Assembly: GCA_934183355.1 (NCBI GenBank)
Contig: CAKPST010000010.1
Span: forward strand, 1-37,836
Length of the DNA stretch: 37,836 bases
From: an uncultured Prevotella sp.
GTDB lineage: Bacteria; Bacteroidota; Bacteroidia; Bacteroidales; Bacteroidaceae
Direction of reading: 5' to 3'
Under the pieces are notes generated by a model. The model did no database searches. It saw only the letters and a program-made list of their open reading frames with translations, and was not told the origin of the DNA. The position numbers and the translations under genes are program-made. Within the stretch, counting starts at the first letter, position 1. Every line of letters begins with the position of its first letter. Positions 17,573-26,520 of the stretch are shown one piece after another.

Positions 17573-19627
17573 ATGAACAAATTGATAAAATCAATATCAG
17601 CCCTCGCATGCAGCCTCTGCCTACTCCCCCACTCTGCCTCAGCCCAAGGCTGGCCCTCAAAGTATCAGGGAGTGATGTTGCAAGGTTTCTATTGGGACAG
17701 CTTTGACGCTTCGCAATGGACTAACCTCGAAAACCAAGCAGACGAGTTCGCTCAGTATTTCAAACTCGTATGGGTTCCGCAGAGTGCCTACTGCGGTGGC
17801 AAGTCGATGGGATATAACGACCTATACTGGTTCACCAACTATAATTCGTCGTTTGGCACCGAAGCTCAACTGCGCTCAATGATAAAGACATTCAAGCAGA
17901 AGGGCATCGGAACTATTGCCGACGTAGTTATCAACCACCGTGGCACAATAAAAGACTGGTTTGACTTCCCCGTCGAAACATACAACGGCAAGACATACAC
18001 CATGAGTTCTACTGACGTATGCGCCAACGACGACAAAGGCAAGGCGGCTACGGCGGCTAAGAACCAAAGAGTGAGCCTCAGCAAGAACAACGACTCGGGC
18101 GAGGATTGGGACGGAATGCGCGACCTTGACCATAACTCGGAGAATGTGCAGAACACCGTGAAGGACTATCTGCGTATGCTTATCGACGACTTCGGTTATA
18201 CGGGATTCCGCTACGACATGACCAAGGGCTACGACGGTAAGTTCACTGGTTTGTACAACTCTACTGTCAATCCCGAATTCTCGGTAGGAGAGTATTGGGA
18301 CGGCAACAAGTCGGTGCTTATGAATTGGCTTCAGGCTACCAAGGTGGATGACAAGATACAGTCGGCTGCATTCGACTTCACCATCCGCTACACCGTGCGC
18401 GATGCTGCCAACAATGACAACTGGAGCAGCCTGTCGAACGGTGGACTTGCCACCAACAACACATACAAGCGCTATGCAGTGACATTCGTAGAAAACCATG
18501 ACACGGAGAAACGTTCGGAATCAGAACAGCAAGACCCACTGCGCAAGGACACCCTGGCAGCCAACGCCTACATACTGGGTATGCCTGGCACACCATGCGT
18601 ATTCTACAAACACTGGATAGACTGCAAGCAGGACATCAAGAACATGATTCTACTGCGCAACCGCATGGGCATAAACAACGAGAGCAAGTATAGTCGCGAC
18701 GAGAGCGCATCAGCCCGATTCGTATTCACAACGACTGGCGAGAACGGCAAGCTGCGTGTGGCTGTGGGACGACTGGCTAACAAATATGAGGCTGGCAATG
18801 GTTTTGCACTCGCTGCCGAAGGCTATCACTGGCGCTACTTCATCGAGACTACTCAGGAGACAGCATGGCCATCGCTGCCATCGGGAACATATTATAATGG
18901 CCCTAAGGTGACACTGCGTGCCGTATCTGCCACTGCCACCGCACAACTGGTGTATACTCTCGACGACTCGGAGCCAACAGCCAACAGCAATGTTGTGGCT
19001 AACGGTACCACTATCACACTGCCATCGGGCAATATAACACTGAAAGTTGGCTTGCTTATCGGCGGCAACGTGACTGGTATAGAGACTCGCCAATATGAGG
19101 TGAAGGACTTCAAGCCATACACCATATCTGTATATGTCAACACAGACAAAGTGGGATGGACAAACACCTACTTCTGGACATGGGGCGGCGACGAGAGTCA
19201 CGGACCTGCAAACAAGGATTGGCCTGGCGACAATGTGACCAAGACAACGGAGCTGAACGGCAAGAAATGGTTTACGAAGTCGTTCAGCATCAACACACCA
19301 ACCGACTATGTGAACTTCGTTTTTGCCAAAGACAAGAGCACACAGACTGTAGACATGAGCAATGTCACTGCTACATCGTATTTCGAAATACAGAAAGACG
19401 CAGACAGTCAAGGAAATTATCTCGTCAAGAATGTCACCAACGAATACTCTACAGCAATATTCGGCATTAATGACAATGGGGCAAAACGCAACGCTCCAAC
19501 CGTAGTGAACACCATTGACGGCAGAAACGTGCGCCGCTTTGCCACTACAGTGGACTACAAGGAGGCACTACACGGACTGGACAAGGGACTGTACATAGTC
19601 AACGGCAAGAAGGTGGTGGTGAGATAA
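17573..19627 (+). CDS. Secreted GH13 alpha-amylase with binding modules and T9SS-like tail
   Basis: A 684-residue extracellular alpha-amylase. The signal peptide ends near residue 24 (HSASA). The catalytic domain (about 27-400) carries DVVINHR, GFRYDMTKG (nucleophile D215), VGEYWD (acid/base E240) and FVENHDTE (D310). A chitobiase-type/Fn3-like module (about 435-515, with VYTLDDSEPTANS) and a CBM26-like module (about 518-605, with TYFWTWGGDESHG) follow. The C-terminus, ending ALHGLDKGLYIVNGKKVVVR, resembles type IX secretion type A sorting tails, so surface or extracellular location is inferred. It probably makes the first cut in starch, the job of lipoprotein SusG in Bacteroides. Catalytic assignment is firm; secretion route is likely but unproven. 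Confidence 0.9.
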   Translation: MNKLIKSISALACSLCLLPHSASAQGWPSKYQGVMLQGFYWDSFDASQWTNLENQADEFAQYFKLVWVPQSAYCGGKSMGYNDLYWFTNYNSSFGTEAQLRSMIKTFKQKGIGTIADVVINHRGTIKDWFDFPVETYNGKTYTMSSTDVCANDDKGKAATAAKNQRVSLSKNNDSGEDWDGMRDLDHNSENVQNTVKDYLRMLIDDFGYTGFRYDMTKGYDGKFTGLYNSTVNPEFSVGEYWDGNKSVLMNWLQATKVDDKIQSAAFDFTIRYTVRDAANNDNWSSLSNGGLATNNTYKRYAVTFVENHDTEKRSESEQQDPLRKDTLAANAYILGMPGTPCVFYKHWIDCKQDIKNMILLRNRMGINNESKYSRDESASARFVFTTTGENGKLRVAVGRLANKYEAGNGFALAAEGYHWRYFIETTQETAWPSLPSGTYYNGPKVTLRAVSATATAQLVYTLDDSEPTANSNVVANGTTITLPSGNITLKVGLLIGGNVTGIETRQYEVKDFKPYTISVYVNTDKVGWTNTYFWTWGGDESHGPANKDWPGDNVTKTTELNGKKWFTKSFSINTPTDYVNFVFAKDKSTQTVDMSNVTATSYFEIQKDADSQGNYLVKNVTNEYSTAIFGINDNGAKRNAPTVVNTIDGRNVRRFATTVDYKEALHGLDKGLYIVNGKKVVVR

Positions 19628-19696
19628 AAAGGATTTGAAAGACTGCATGTAGACAATTATTGCTTGACAATATGCGCTTATCTCGGGATTTTTATC

Positions 19697-19704
19697 TAAA
19701 TTTG
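19697..19704 (+). promoter_or_regulatory. Promoter -7 box for cytidylyltransferase-licD
   Basis: TAAATTTG fits TAnnTTTG, 67 bp before the ATG at 19771. No good -33 element is visible 19-20 bp upstream. It lies in the 143-bp gap after the amylase gene, which otherwise shows no clear terminator. Confidence 0.45.
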
Positions 19705-19770
19705 TATTCACTTACATTATAGTAAGAAATTAGATAACAACATCCCTCGGATAAAGTAAAAACAAAAGCA

Positions 19771-21138
19771 ATGAAAAGAAACATAGCAATAATATTGGCC
19801 GGTGGCGTGGGTTCACGCCTCGGCATGTCTACACCTAAGCAGTTCTTCAAGGTGGCTGGCAAGATGGTGGTGGAGCACACGGTAGACGTGTTTGAACGCA
19901 ACCCACATATCGACGAGATAGCCATCGTGTCAAATCCCATACTCATCAACGACTTTGAGAACATTGTGCTGCGCAACAAGTGGCACAAGGTGAAGAAGAT
20001 ACTGAAGGGCGGCAAAGAACGCTACGACTCGTCGCTCTCGGCTATACGTGCCTACGACAAGGAAGATGTCAACCTCATCTTTCACGATGCTGTGCGCCCA
20101 CTTGTTAGCCAGCGCATCGTGAACGATGTGATAAAAGCGCTGAAGGAACACCGAGCCATTGACGTGGCTATTCCTTCAGCCGATACTATTATTGAGGTGG
20201 ATGGCGACGACTACATTACATCCATACCCGACCGTTCGCGATTGAGACGCGGACAAACTCCACAAGCTTTCGACCGCCAGCTCATAGCCGATGCTTATGA
20301 GCGTGCGCTGAAGGATCCGCAGTTTCGCACTACGGACGACTGTGGCGTGGTGCGCAGATACACCGACGAGCCAGTGTATGTAGTGCGTGGCGAGGAGAGC
20401 AACATGAAGCTGACCTATCGTGAGGACACATACATGCTCGACAAGCTGTTTCAGCTGAAGAACACCGAACCTACGGACATAGCACACGTCAACGACGTGT
20501 TCCGCGACAAGGTGGCTGTGGTGTTTGGCGGAAGCTATGGCATAGGCAAGCATGTGGTGGACATGTTGCAAAAGAACGGCGCAAGGGTGTTCTCGTTCTC
20601 ACGTTCGGAGAACAACATCGACGTGTCTCGACGCGACCATGTGGCTCATGCCATGAACGAGGCACACGAATTGGCGGGACATATCGACTATGTGATATGC
20701 ACAGCCGGTGTGCTCAACAAGGAGCCACTTGCCACTATGGACTACACGACGATACAGACTGCCGTGCAGACCAACTATATGGGAACGGTGAATGTGGCTC
20801 TGGAAGCCTATCCGTATCTGAAGCAGACTGAGGGAAAACTCATATTCTTCACTTCAAGTTCATACACACGTGGACGCGCTTTCTACAGCATCTACTCGTC
20901 GACAAAGGCTGCCATCGTCAACTTTGTGCAGGCTGTGGCGCAAGAGTGGGACGGCGACGGCATCAAAATCAACTGCATCAATCCCGAACGCACCAAGACT
21001 CCGATGAGAGAGAAGAACTTCGGCATTGAGCCTGACGACTCGCTGCTGATGCCTGAACGTGTGGCTGAAGCCACTCTACAGACGTTGGCTTCTGACTGCA
21101 CTGGACAGGTGATAGACGTAAGAAGACAGAGAGATTAA
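19771..21138 (+). CDS. Bifunctional cytidylyltransferase / SDR reductase (CDP-ribitol synthesis type)
   Basis: A 455-residue fusion. Residues 1-230 are an IspD/TarI-type cytidylyltransferase (AIILAGGVGSRLGMSTPKQF at the nucleotide site, then DAVRPL and DRSRLRRGQTPQAF). Residues 245-455 are a short-chain dehydrogenase with GGSYGIG (253-259) and catalytic YSSTK (Y375, K379). The domain order matches Haemophilus Bcs1/Acs1, which reduces ribulose-5-phosphate and makes CDP-ribitol. The licD gene 41 bp downstream supports a polyol-phosphate glycan pathway over the isoprenoid MEP role of stand-alone IspD. The exact polyol is not readable from sequence. Confidence 0.83.
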   Translation: MKRNIAIILAGGVGSRLGMSTPKQFFKVAGKMVVEHTVDVFERNPHIDEIAIVSNPILINDFENIVLRNKWHKVKKILKGGKERYDSSLSAIRAYDKEDVNLIFHDAVRPLVSQRIVNDVIKALKEHRAIDVAIPSADTIIEVDGDDYITSIPDRSRLRRGQTPQAFDRQLIADAYERALKDPQFRTTDDCGVVRRYTDEPVYVVRGEESNMKLTYREDTYMLDKLFQLKNTEPTDIAHVNDVFRDKVAVVFGGSYGIGKHVVDMLQKNGARVFSFSRSENNIDVSRRDHVAHAMNEAHELAGHIDYVICTAGVLNKEPLATMDYTTIQTAVQTNYMGTVNVALEAYPYLKQTEGKLIFFTSSSYTRGRAFYSIYSSTKAAIVNFVQAVAQEWDGDGIKINCINPERTKTPMREKNFGIEPDDSLLMPERVAEATLQTLASDCTGQVIDVRRQRD

Positions 21139-21179
21139 GCCAATCTGGCAAACCACCAAATAAGACTTAGCATAAAACT

Positions 21180-21995
21180 ATGGATTATTTACAAGAATTC
21201 AAGCAACAGCAACTACGCCGTGCTCAGCTAAAGCAGCTCACTATACTTGAGGAGATAGACCGCATCTGCCGCAAGCACTCCATCAGCTACTGGCTGGACG
21301 GCGGCTCGCTGTTGGGCGCAGTGCGCCACGGAGGGTTTATTCCTTGGGACGACGACATCGACATTGCTATGCCACTGGCTGATGCCAAGCGCTTTGCTGA
21401 GGTGGCTCCTAAGGAACTACGCGAAGGACTGTGCCTGCAAACTCCCGAGACCGAGCAGACACGCGAACCCATAATGAAGGTGCGCGACCTCAATTCGTTC
21501 TATGTAGAGGGCAGCGAAGACTTCACTCTGCCCTACTCCAAGGGCTTGTTTGTCGACATCTTCCCGATGATTGACTATCCCAATGTGTCTAAAAAGTTCT
21601 GCAAGAAGTATGGCAAAGGCATGTCAAAGTGCTACTCCATTCTGCACCACTCACATCAATACTCATGGCGTGCTACGATGGAGCTGTTCTACTTTGGAGC
21701 AAAATACACATTATATAAATGTATGTGGAAGGCAGCCTTTGCCCTGCGCAAGCATGGCACATACATGTCAAACATTCTGATAAACAACGGTTACGGCATC
21801 ATGCACCGCCTCGACTCCATCTTCCCATTGACGACGATAGAGTTTGAGGGCAAACGTTTCTCGGCACCACACAACTCGGATGCCTACCTCACCGACCTCT
21901 ATCGCAACTACATGGAGATACCACCAGTGGAGAAACGCAAGATACACTCAGTGTTCATAATGCCAGAACTTATACCTAACTCAAAGGAATCATAA
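21180..21995 (+). CDS. LicD/fukutin-family phosphotransferase
   Basis: A 271-residue LicD-family protein. The hallmark [16 protein letters not shown] then [10 protein letters not shown] is clear; the metal-binding DDDID is at residues 57-61. Family members transfer phosphocholine or polyol phosphate from CDP carriers to glycans (fukutin and FKRP use CDP-ribitol). With the upstream CDP-ribitol-type enzyme it likely adds ribitol phosphate to a surface or capsular polysaccharide at the cytosolic membrane face. No signal peptide or strong membrane helix is seen. Its last 20 bp overlap the 3' end of the convergent kinase gene. Confidence 0.88.
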   Translation: MDYLQEFKQQQLRRAQLKQLTILEEIDRICRKHSISYWLDGGSLLGAVRHGGFIPWDDDIDIAMPLADAKRFAEVAPKELREGLCLQTPETEQTREPIMKVRDLNSFYVEGSEDFTLPYSKGLFVDIFPMIDYPNVSKKFCKKYGKGMSKCYSILHHSHQYSWRATMELFYFGAKYTLYKCMWKAAFALRKHGTYMSNILINNGYGIMHRLDSIFPLTTIEFEGKRFSAPHNSDAYLTDLYRNYMEIPPVEKRKIHSVFIMPELIPNSKES

Positions 21996-24144
21996 ACCAG
22001 AAGCGGGCGCCATCGGTGTACTTGGGGTCGATATCTACTTCGCCGCCGAGCTTGTTGGCTATCACGCGACATAGATTGAGACCCAGTCCCACGCCCTGCT
22101 TAAACTCGTCGAGCTTGCAGAAACGCTCGAATATGGCATCATACTTATCCTTTGGCACACCGATGCCAGTGTCCCTAACATAGAAGACAAGCATGCCCGG
22201 ACGCTCTGTCAGCGAACAACCAAGGACAACACTGCCCTGCGTGGTGTTCTTCATAGCGTTAGTGAGCAAGTGGGTGAGCACCTGATGTACACGATAATGG
22301 TCGGTAGATATGGTGTAGTCGTCGGGCAGATTGGTCTCAAATAGCAGGTGTACACCATCAGATTTGTGGTGACGTGTGGAGTCAAGAACTTGATGACACA
22401 ACTCGTTGACATGCACCGGCTTGATGTTTATGGCATAGCGTCCACTCTCGACACTCGTCATATCAAGGATTTCGTCGACCAATGTAGACAATATCTCCGA
22501 GTTGGCGTTGATGATGTGCACCATATTGCGGCGCTCCTCATCGCTCAGATAATTCTCCTGTTCGGTGAGCACCTGCGAGAAACCCACAATGGCATTGAGT
22601 GGAGTGCGCACCTCATGACTCATATTCTGAATGAACTCCGTCTTCTTGCGGTCGGACTCCTGTGCATATTCGTTGGCTACTTGCAACTCGTCGAGAGTGT
22701 GCTGAAGATTGCCGTTGGTCTCCTTCAACATGCGTGTCATGCGGATGTTGCGGCGCATATACTGATATATAAGCAACGTAAGCACAGCTATCACGCCAAA
22801 CAGCGTGTAGAACATGACACGTCCAGAACGAGATTCCTCCTCCAAAGCCTTGCAGTGCAACTGCTGATTGACAAGCGAGTCGCGTAGACGCTGCGACACA
22901 AGGCGCTGATTGTTGACTGACAGACGCTGAGCCTCAGCATCCATTAGGGCAATACGCTCGTCGTTCTTAGAGTGAGCCAATTCAAGTTCGGCAGCCTTGA
23001 CATCCAGACTTGTGCGTACATACTCCAGTTGCTTGTTGATGATGGCAGCACGCTGGCGGTCGAGGTCGGTCAGATTGTTGTTGATCTCGGCGCTGAACTG
23101 TGCAATATCGGCAATAAACGAGCCTTTGCTGTTGCCATACAGGCTGATGTTGAGCCTACGCATCACATTGAGCACTTTGGCATACTCGCCCCTACGCTTG
23201 TAATACGCCATTTCCACATATTGCTTGAAAGCTCCCATTCCATCCTTTGTAAACTCCTTTTCAGCCTCATCCATCTTGCCATCGTGCATGAGTTTCATCA
23301 CTTCGAGACAACGCCTGACATACATCTGCACATTAGGCACAATCGAATTATCAGACATATACAGCTCGTAGCTCTTCTCAAAATCAGAGTCACGATCGAG
23401 CATGAACTGTGCAAACGCCTTGTAAGCATTCAGTCCACAATAATTATAATTCTTGACATCATACTTCAAGCCCATGTCGGCAGCCTCTACCGCCTTCTCA
23501 AAATTGCCCACTACGACATAGCATTCGGCAATGCGTATGTAGTGAGAGCCTATTTCAGGGTTTGAGCTATACTTGCGATAGGCTTCGATGGCTTGTTCAT
23601 ACTCGTAGATGGCTTGAGTAATGCTGAGTCGCTTGCGGTGGAAGTTGCCAAGCGAGACGTGTCCGATAACCATGCCATAATAATGTCCATGCTGCTTGGC
23701 ATACTTCAGCATCTCCGACTGATAACTGAGAGCCTCATCATACTTGCCATTATTTATAAAATAGGTGACACGAAAGGACACGGCACTGTAGAACATCTCC
23801 ACATAGTTGTACTTCTCGGCAAGTTTTAAGACCCGATTCACAATACGATCGACAGCAGCATAGTTGGAGTCGATATTGCACTCGTACTTTATCTGCACGG
23901 TGAGAAACCTAATGGCAAGATGGGGCATGCCCGCATCCATAGCAGCATGAAACAGACTGTCAGACAGAGCTACGCCACGAGCATTGTCATAATTCTTGTA
24001 AGCCTCCACATACTTAGGCCAAAGACGCTGATAGGTTTCCGAATGTTCCTCCTCCTCATGTGCCGATACGCCACAGCATGCCACCACAAACAGAGTGGCG
24101 GCAACTATGAGTCGGCGTGTATATTGTGCTATGTTGATGTTCAT
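21976..24144 (-). CDS. Sensor histidine kinase with periplasmic TPR-like domain (second of pair)
   Basis: A 722-residue membrane kinase. An N-terminal signal sequence (about 1-28) leads to a helical, TPR-like sensor region (about 35-400) and a coiled coil, then one membrane helix (about 450-470, [20 protein letters not shown]). The cytosolic kinase has [15 protein letters not shown] (phospho-acceptor H510), DTGIGVP and [13 protein letters not shown]-lid motifs. There is no receiver or output domain, so it needs a separate response regulator, and none is in this window. It overlaps the upstream paralogue by 4 bp (ATGA), indicating one transcript with coupled translation. Signal and target are unknown. 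Confidence 0.9.
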   Translation of the reverse strand: MNINIAQYTRRLIVAATLFVVACCGVSAHEEEEHSETYQRLWPKYVEAYKNYDNARGVALSDSLFHAAMDAGMPHLAIRFLTVQIKYECNIDSNYAAVDRIVNRVLKLAEKYNYVEMFYSAVSFRVTYFINNGKYDEALSYQSEMLKYAKQHGHYYGMVIGHVSLGNFHRKRLSITQAIYEYEQAIEAYRKYSSNPEIGSHYIRIAECYVVVGNFEKAVEAADMGLKYDVKNYNYCGLNAYKAFAQFMLDRDSDFEKSYELYMSDNSIVPNVQMYVRRCLEVMKLMHDGKMDEAEKEFTKDGMGAFKQYVEMAYYKRRGEYAKVLNVMRRLNISLYGNSKGSFIADIAQFSAEINNNLTDLDRQRAAIINKQLEYVRTSLDVKAAELELAHSKNDERIALMDAEAQRLSVNNQRLVSQRLRDSLVNQQLHCKALEEESRSGRVMFYTLFGVIAVLTLLIYQYMRRNIRMTRMLKETNGNLQHTLDELQVANEYAQESDRKKTEFIQNMSHEVRTPLNAIVGFSQVLTEQENYLSDEERRNMVHIINANSEILSTLVDEILDMTSVESGRYAINIKPVHVNELCHQVLDSTRHHKSDGVHLLFETNLPDDYTISTDHYRVHQVLTHLLTNAMKNTTQGSVVLGCSLTERPGMLVFYVRDTGIGVPKDKYDAIFERFCKLDEFKQGVGLGLNLCRVIANKLGGEVDIDPKYTDGARFWFMIPLS

Positions 24145-26315
24145 TCGTTGGTGACGGGTATGGTGAACCAGAAGCGTGCGCCCCCAGCATATTCTTTGTC
24201 TATATTGATTTCGCCGCCGAGATTGGTGGCTATAGTGCGGCAGATGTCGAGTCCAAGACCCGTTCCCTGCTTGTTGTCATCGAGCTTGCTGAATCTCTCG
24301 AATATCTTGTCTTGCTTATCAATAGGCACTCCTATGCCAGTGTCGGTGACGATGAATGTGAGCATGCCACTGCGTTGGCGCAGTGAACACTGGAGGATGA
24401 TGCTGCCCTTGAAGGTGTTCTTCTCGGCATTAGTGAGCATATTGATGAGCACCTGGCGCACACGATGGCGGTCGGTGGTGACGGTGTAGTCGTCGGGGAC
24501 ATCTGTCTCGAAGCCCAACTCCACTCCCTCGGCAAGTCGATGGCGCACTGTTTCTATAGTTTCGCGGCACATCTCATTCACGTAGACAGCCTCCATCTGC
24601 ATGCTAAACTTGCCACTCTGCAATGTAGATATGTCGATGATATCGTTGACGAGAGTGGTGAGCAGGTTGGAGTTGTCGGCTATGTATCTCGCCATAGCCT
24701 TCTTCTCAACCGAATCGATGCCAGTGTCGGTGTCGGTTATTATCTGCGAGAAGCCCACAATGGCGTTGAGAGGAGTGCGTATCTCGTGACTCATATTCTG
24801 TAGGAACAATGTCTTCATGCGCTCCGACTCCTGAGCCTTGGTCTTTGCCACGTTGAGTTGGGCGATGCCATCATTGAGCTGTTGGTTTGCCATAATCATA
24901 TATTGAGCAATGCGGCGCTTGCGGCGGCTGTATAGAACAGTCAGCAACATCGCAAACACAGCCATTGAGAGCAGAGCCACCTGCACGAAACACTCCGACC
25001 TAAGGCGTCGTGAATTGGCAAGTTGCAAGAGTTGCTGCGCTGCAATGGAGTCGCGAAGCTGGCGTGAGGTAAGTTGCAGATTGTTGTAAACGAGGCGTCT
25101 GCGTGCCGCCTCGGTCTCGGCAAGCAGAACAGCGTCGCGATGTCGGCTCAGTTCGAGCGACGAGTTGCGTAGAGAAACTTGCACGTTGTCGAGCTTAAGC
25201 TGCGCATTGGCAACAAGTATTCGCTGACGTTCGGTCTCCAGACGCTGGTCGAGAAAGATGCTGTCCTTGCTATGTTTGTCATACTCGAAGGTTTCCTCGC
25301 TGCGTCGCAATGACTCCTTCATGATTTCCATCATGTAGTCGATGCTCTTCTTATAGTCGCCCTTGCGATTGCAGTAGGCTATCTTCAGACGATAGTATTC
25401 CTCTATCGACACGTCGCGCATCTCCTCAATGGTTCTGACAGCCAAGCTGTCGGCACCATCATACATCGCTTTGCAGGCAAGTATGGCCTTTTTCATGATG
25501 AAGTAGCTGTTGACGAGTTTGGGCTTGTGTCTTTGGATATAATCGTAGCACTCGGCAAACTTCTCGTCTTCGCCCAGCATGAAGTAGCCATAAGCCAAAT
25601 ATGTGTACACATCGTTGCGGTCGCTGATAGAAATGCAGTATGGCAAAGCCTCTTCTGCCGTGTCTATGAGGCGGTCGAAGTCGCACATAATGCGGTAGCA
25701 GTCGGCTATACTGAGATATTCACGAGATATATTGCCCGTTCTGTTGGTCATTTTATAGCCGTCGATGGTCTTCTGATAGCTGTCTATGGCTTGCGACAGC
25801 TCGCCACGGAAGTGCTGTATCACACCCAACATACGCGAAAGCCTTAGCACACCACCCTTGTGTCCACGCTTCTCGGCAAGACGGCTCTGCTCGTCGAGAA
25901 ATAGCGATGCCTCGATATAGTGCTTGGAGCGTGTATAATAAGCCACCTTCATAGATATGGCGTAATAGTAGAGCGAATAAATACCATATTCCTCCGCCTT
26001 GTCCAACATAGGCTTCAAAGCCTTCTCAAGCCCACGAATGTTGTCGGGACGATAGAATTCATACAGAAGAGGGATGGACAAGGCAAATACCTCGGCATTG
26101 TGGTCGCCAATCTTGATGGCTTCGGTGCGCAGACTGTCGGCAATGGGCAGCGACTCTACACTCTTGCGCTGGTTGTATGCCCGTATGTACATGGGATAGA
26201 GACGGTCGGTGATGCCCTGAGGATTGTTTTGAGCACCAGAAGGCAGCGCCACACCGCTAAGTAGCAGCATGGTGACAGCTATGTTTTTCCTTAATCTCTT
26301 AGACACCCAATACAT
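24141..26315 (-). CDS. Sensor histidine kinase with periplasmic TPR-like domain (first of pair)
   Basis: A 724-residue paralogue of the downstream kinase, counted from the ATG at 26315. From this start the signal peptide is normal (KRLRKNIAVTMLLLSGVALPSGAQ) and the phospho-acceptor His falls at residue 510, exactly as in the paralogue. The frame extends upstream to an ATG at 26369, which would add 18 residues. Domains: TPR-like sensor (about 35-400), membrane helix (about 450-470), HisKA with [15 protein letters not shown], and HATPase with DTGIGVP and GTGLGLDICR. There is no receiver domain. It heads the two-gene leftward transcript, divergent from the unknown gene at 26521. Confidence 0.88.
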   Translation of the reverse strand: MYWVSKRLRKNIAVTMLLLSGVALPSGAQNNPQGITDRLYPMYIRAYNQRKSVESLPIADSLRTEAIKIGDHNAEVFALSIPLLYEFYRPDNIRGLEKALKPMLDKAEEYGIYSLYYYAISMKVAYYTRSKHYIEASLFLDEQSRLAEKRGHKGGVLRLSRMLGVIQHFRGELSQAIDSYQKTIDGYKMTNRTGNISREYLSIADCYRIMCDFDRLIDTAEEALPYCISISDRNDVYTYLAYGYFMLGEDEKFAECYDYIQRHKPKLVNSYFIMKKAILACKAMYDGADSLAVRTIEEMRDVSIEEYYRLKIAYCNRKGDYKKSIDYMMEIMKESLRRSEETFEYDKHSKDSIFLDQRLETERQRILVANAQLKLDNVQVSLRNSSLELSRHRDAVLLAETEAARRRLVYNNLQLTSRQLRDSIAAQQLLQLANSRRLRSECFVQVALLSMAVFAMLLTVLYSRRKRRIAQYMIMANQQLNDGIAQLNVAKTKAQESERMKTLFLQNMSHEIRTPLNAIVGFSQIITDTDTGIDSVEKKAMARYIADNSNLLTTLVNDIIDISTLQSGKFSMQMEAVYVNEMCRETIETVRHRLAEGVELGFETDVPDDYTVTTDRHRVRQVLINMLTNAEKNTFKGSIILQCSLRQRSGMLTFIVTDTGIGVPIDKQDKIFERFSKLDDNKQGTGLGLDICRTIATNLGGEINIDKEYAGGARFWFTIPVTNE

Positions 26316-26347
26316 AAATAGATTTATTGATAGTGATAAAATTACGT

Positions 26348-26360
26348 CCAGCAATGCTGG
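26348..26360. promoter_or_regulatory. 13-bp palindrome upstream of kinase start
   Basis: CCAGCAATGCTGG is a perfect palindrome around a single central base, 33 bp upstream of the kinase ATG at 26315. A candidate minus-strand -7 box, TATTTTTG (26410-26403), lies farther upstream, which would put the palindrome in the 5' leader as an operator or small hairpin. It also falls inside codons if the upstream ATG at 26369 is used. Confidence 0.3.
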
Positions 26361-26486
26361 TGTATACAACCTTTCTTTTAGTAATCAGTGTAATTGCAAG
26401 TGCAAAAATACTCAAAAGAAATGACATATAAGTTTATTGCATTACATTTTTATTAATAAATAGCCATACATTTCAAAATTTATATT

Positions 26487-26494
26487 TACCTTTG
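26487..26494 (+). promoter_or_regulatory. Promoter -7 box deciding the start of the unknown gene
   Basis: TACCTTTG fits TAnnTTTG. Transcription would begin near 26501, so the upstream in-frame GTG at 26494 would lie before the transcript start. This favours the ATG at 26521. Confidence 0.6.
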
Positions 26495-26520
26495 TGTCAT
26501 ACCAAAACAAACAAATAACA

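Noticed and set aside
26494..26520. Upstream GTG start for the unknown 515-residue protein
   Set aside because: It falls inside the promoter -7 box TACCTTTG, upstream of the likely transcript start.
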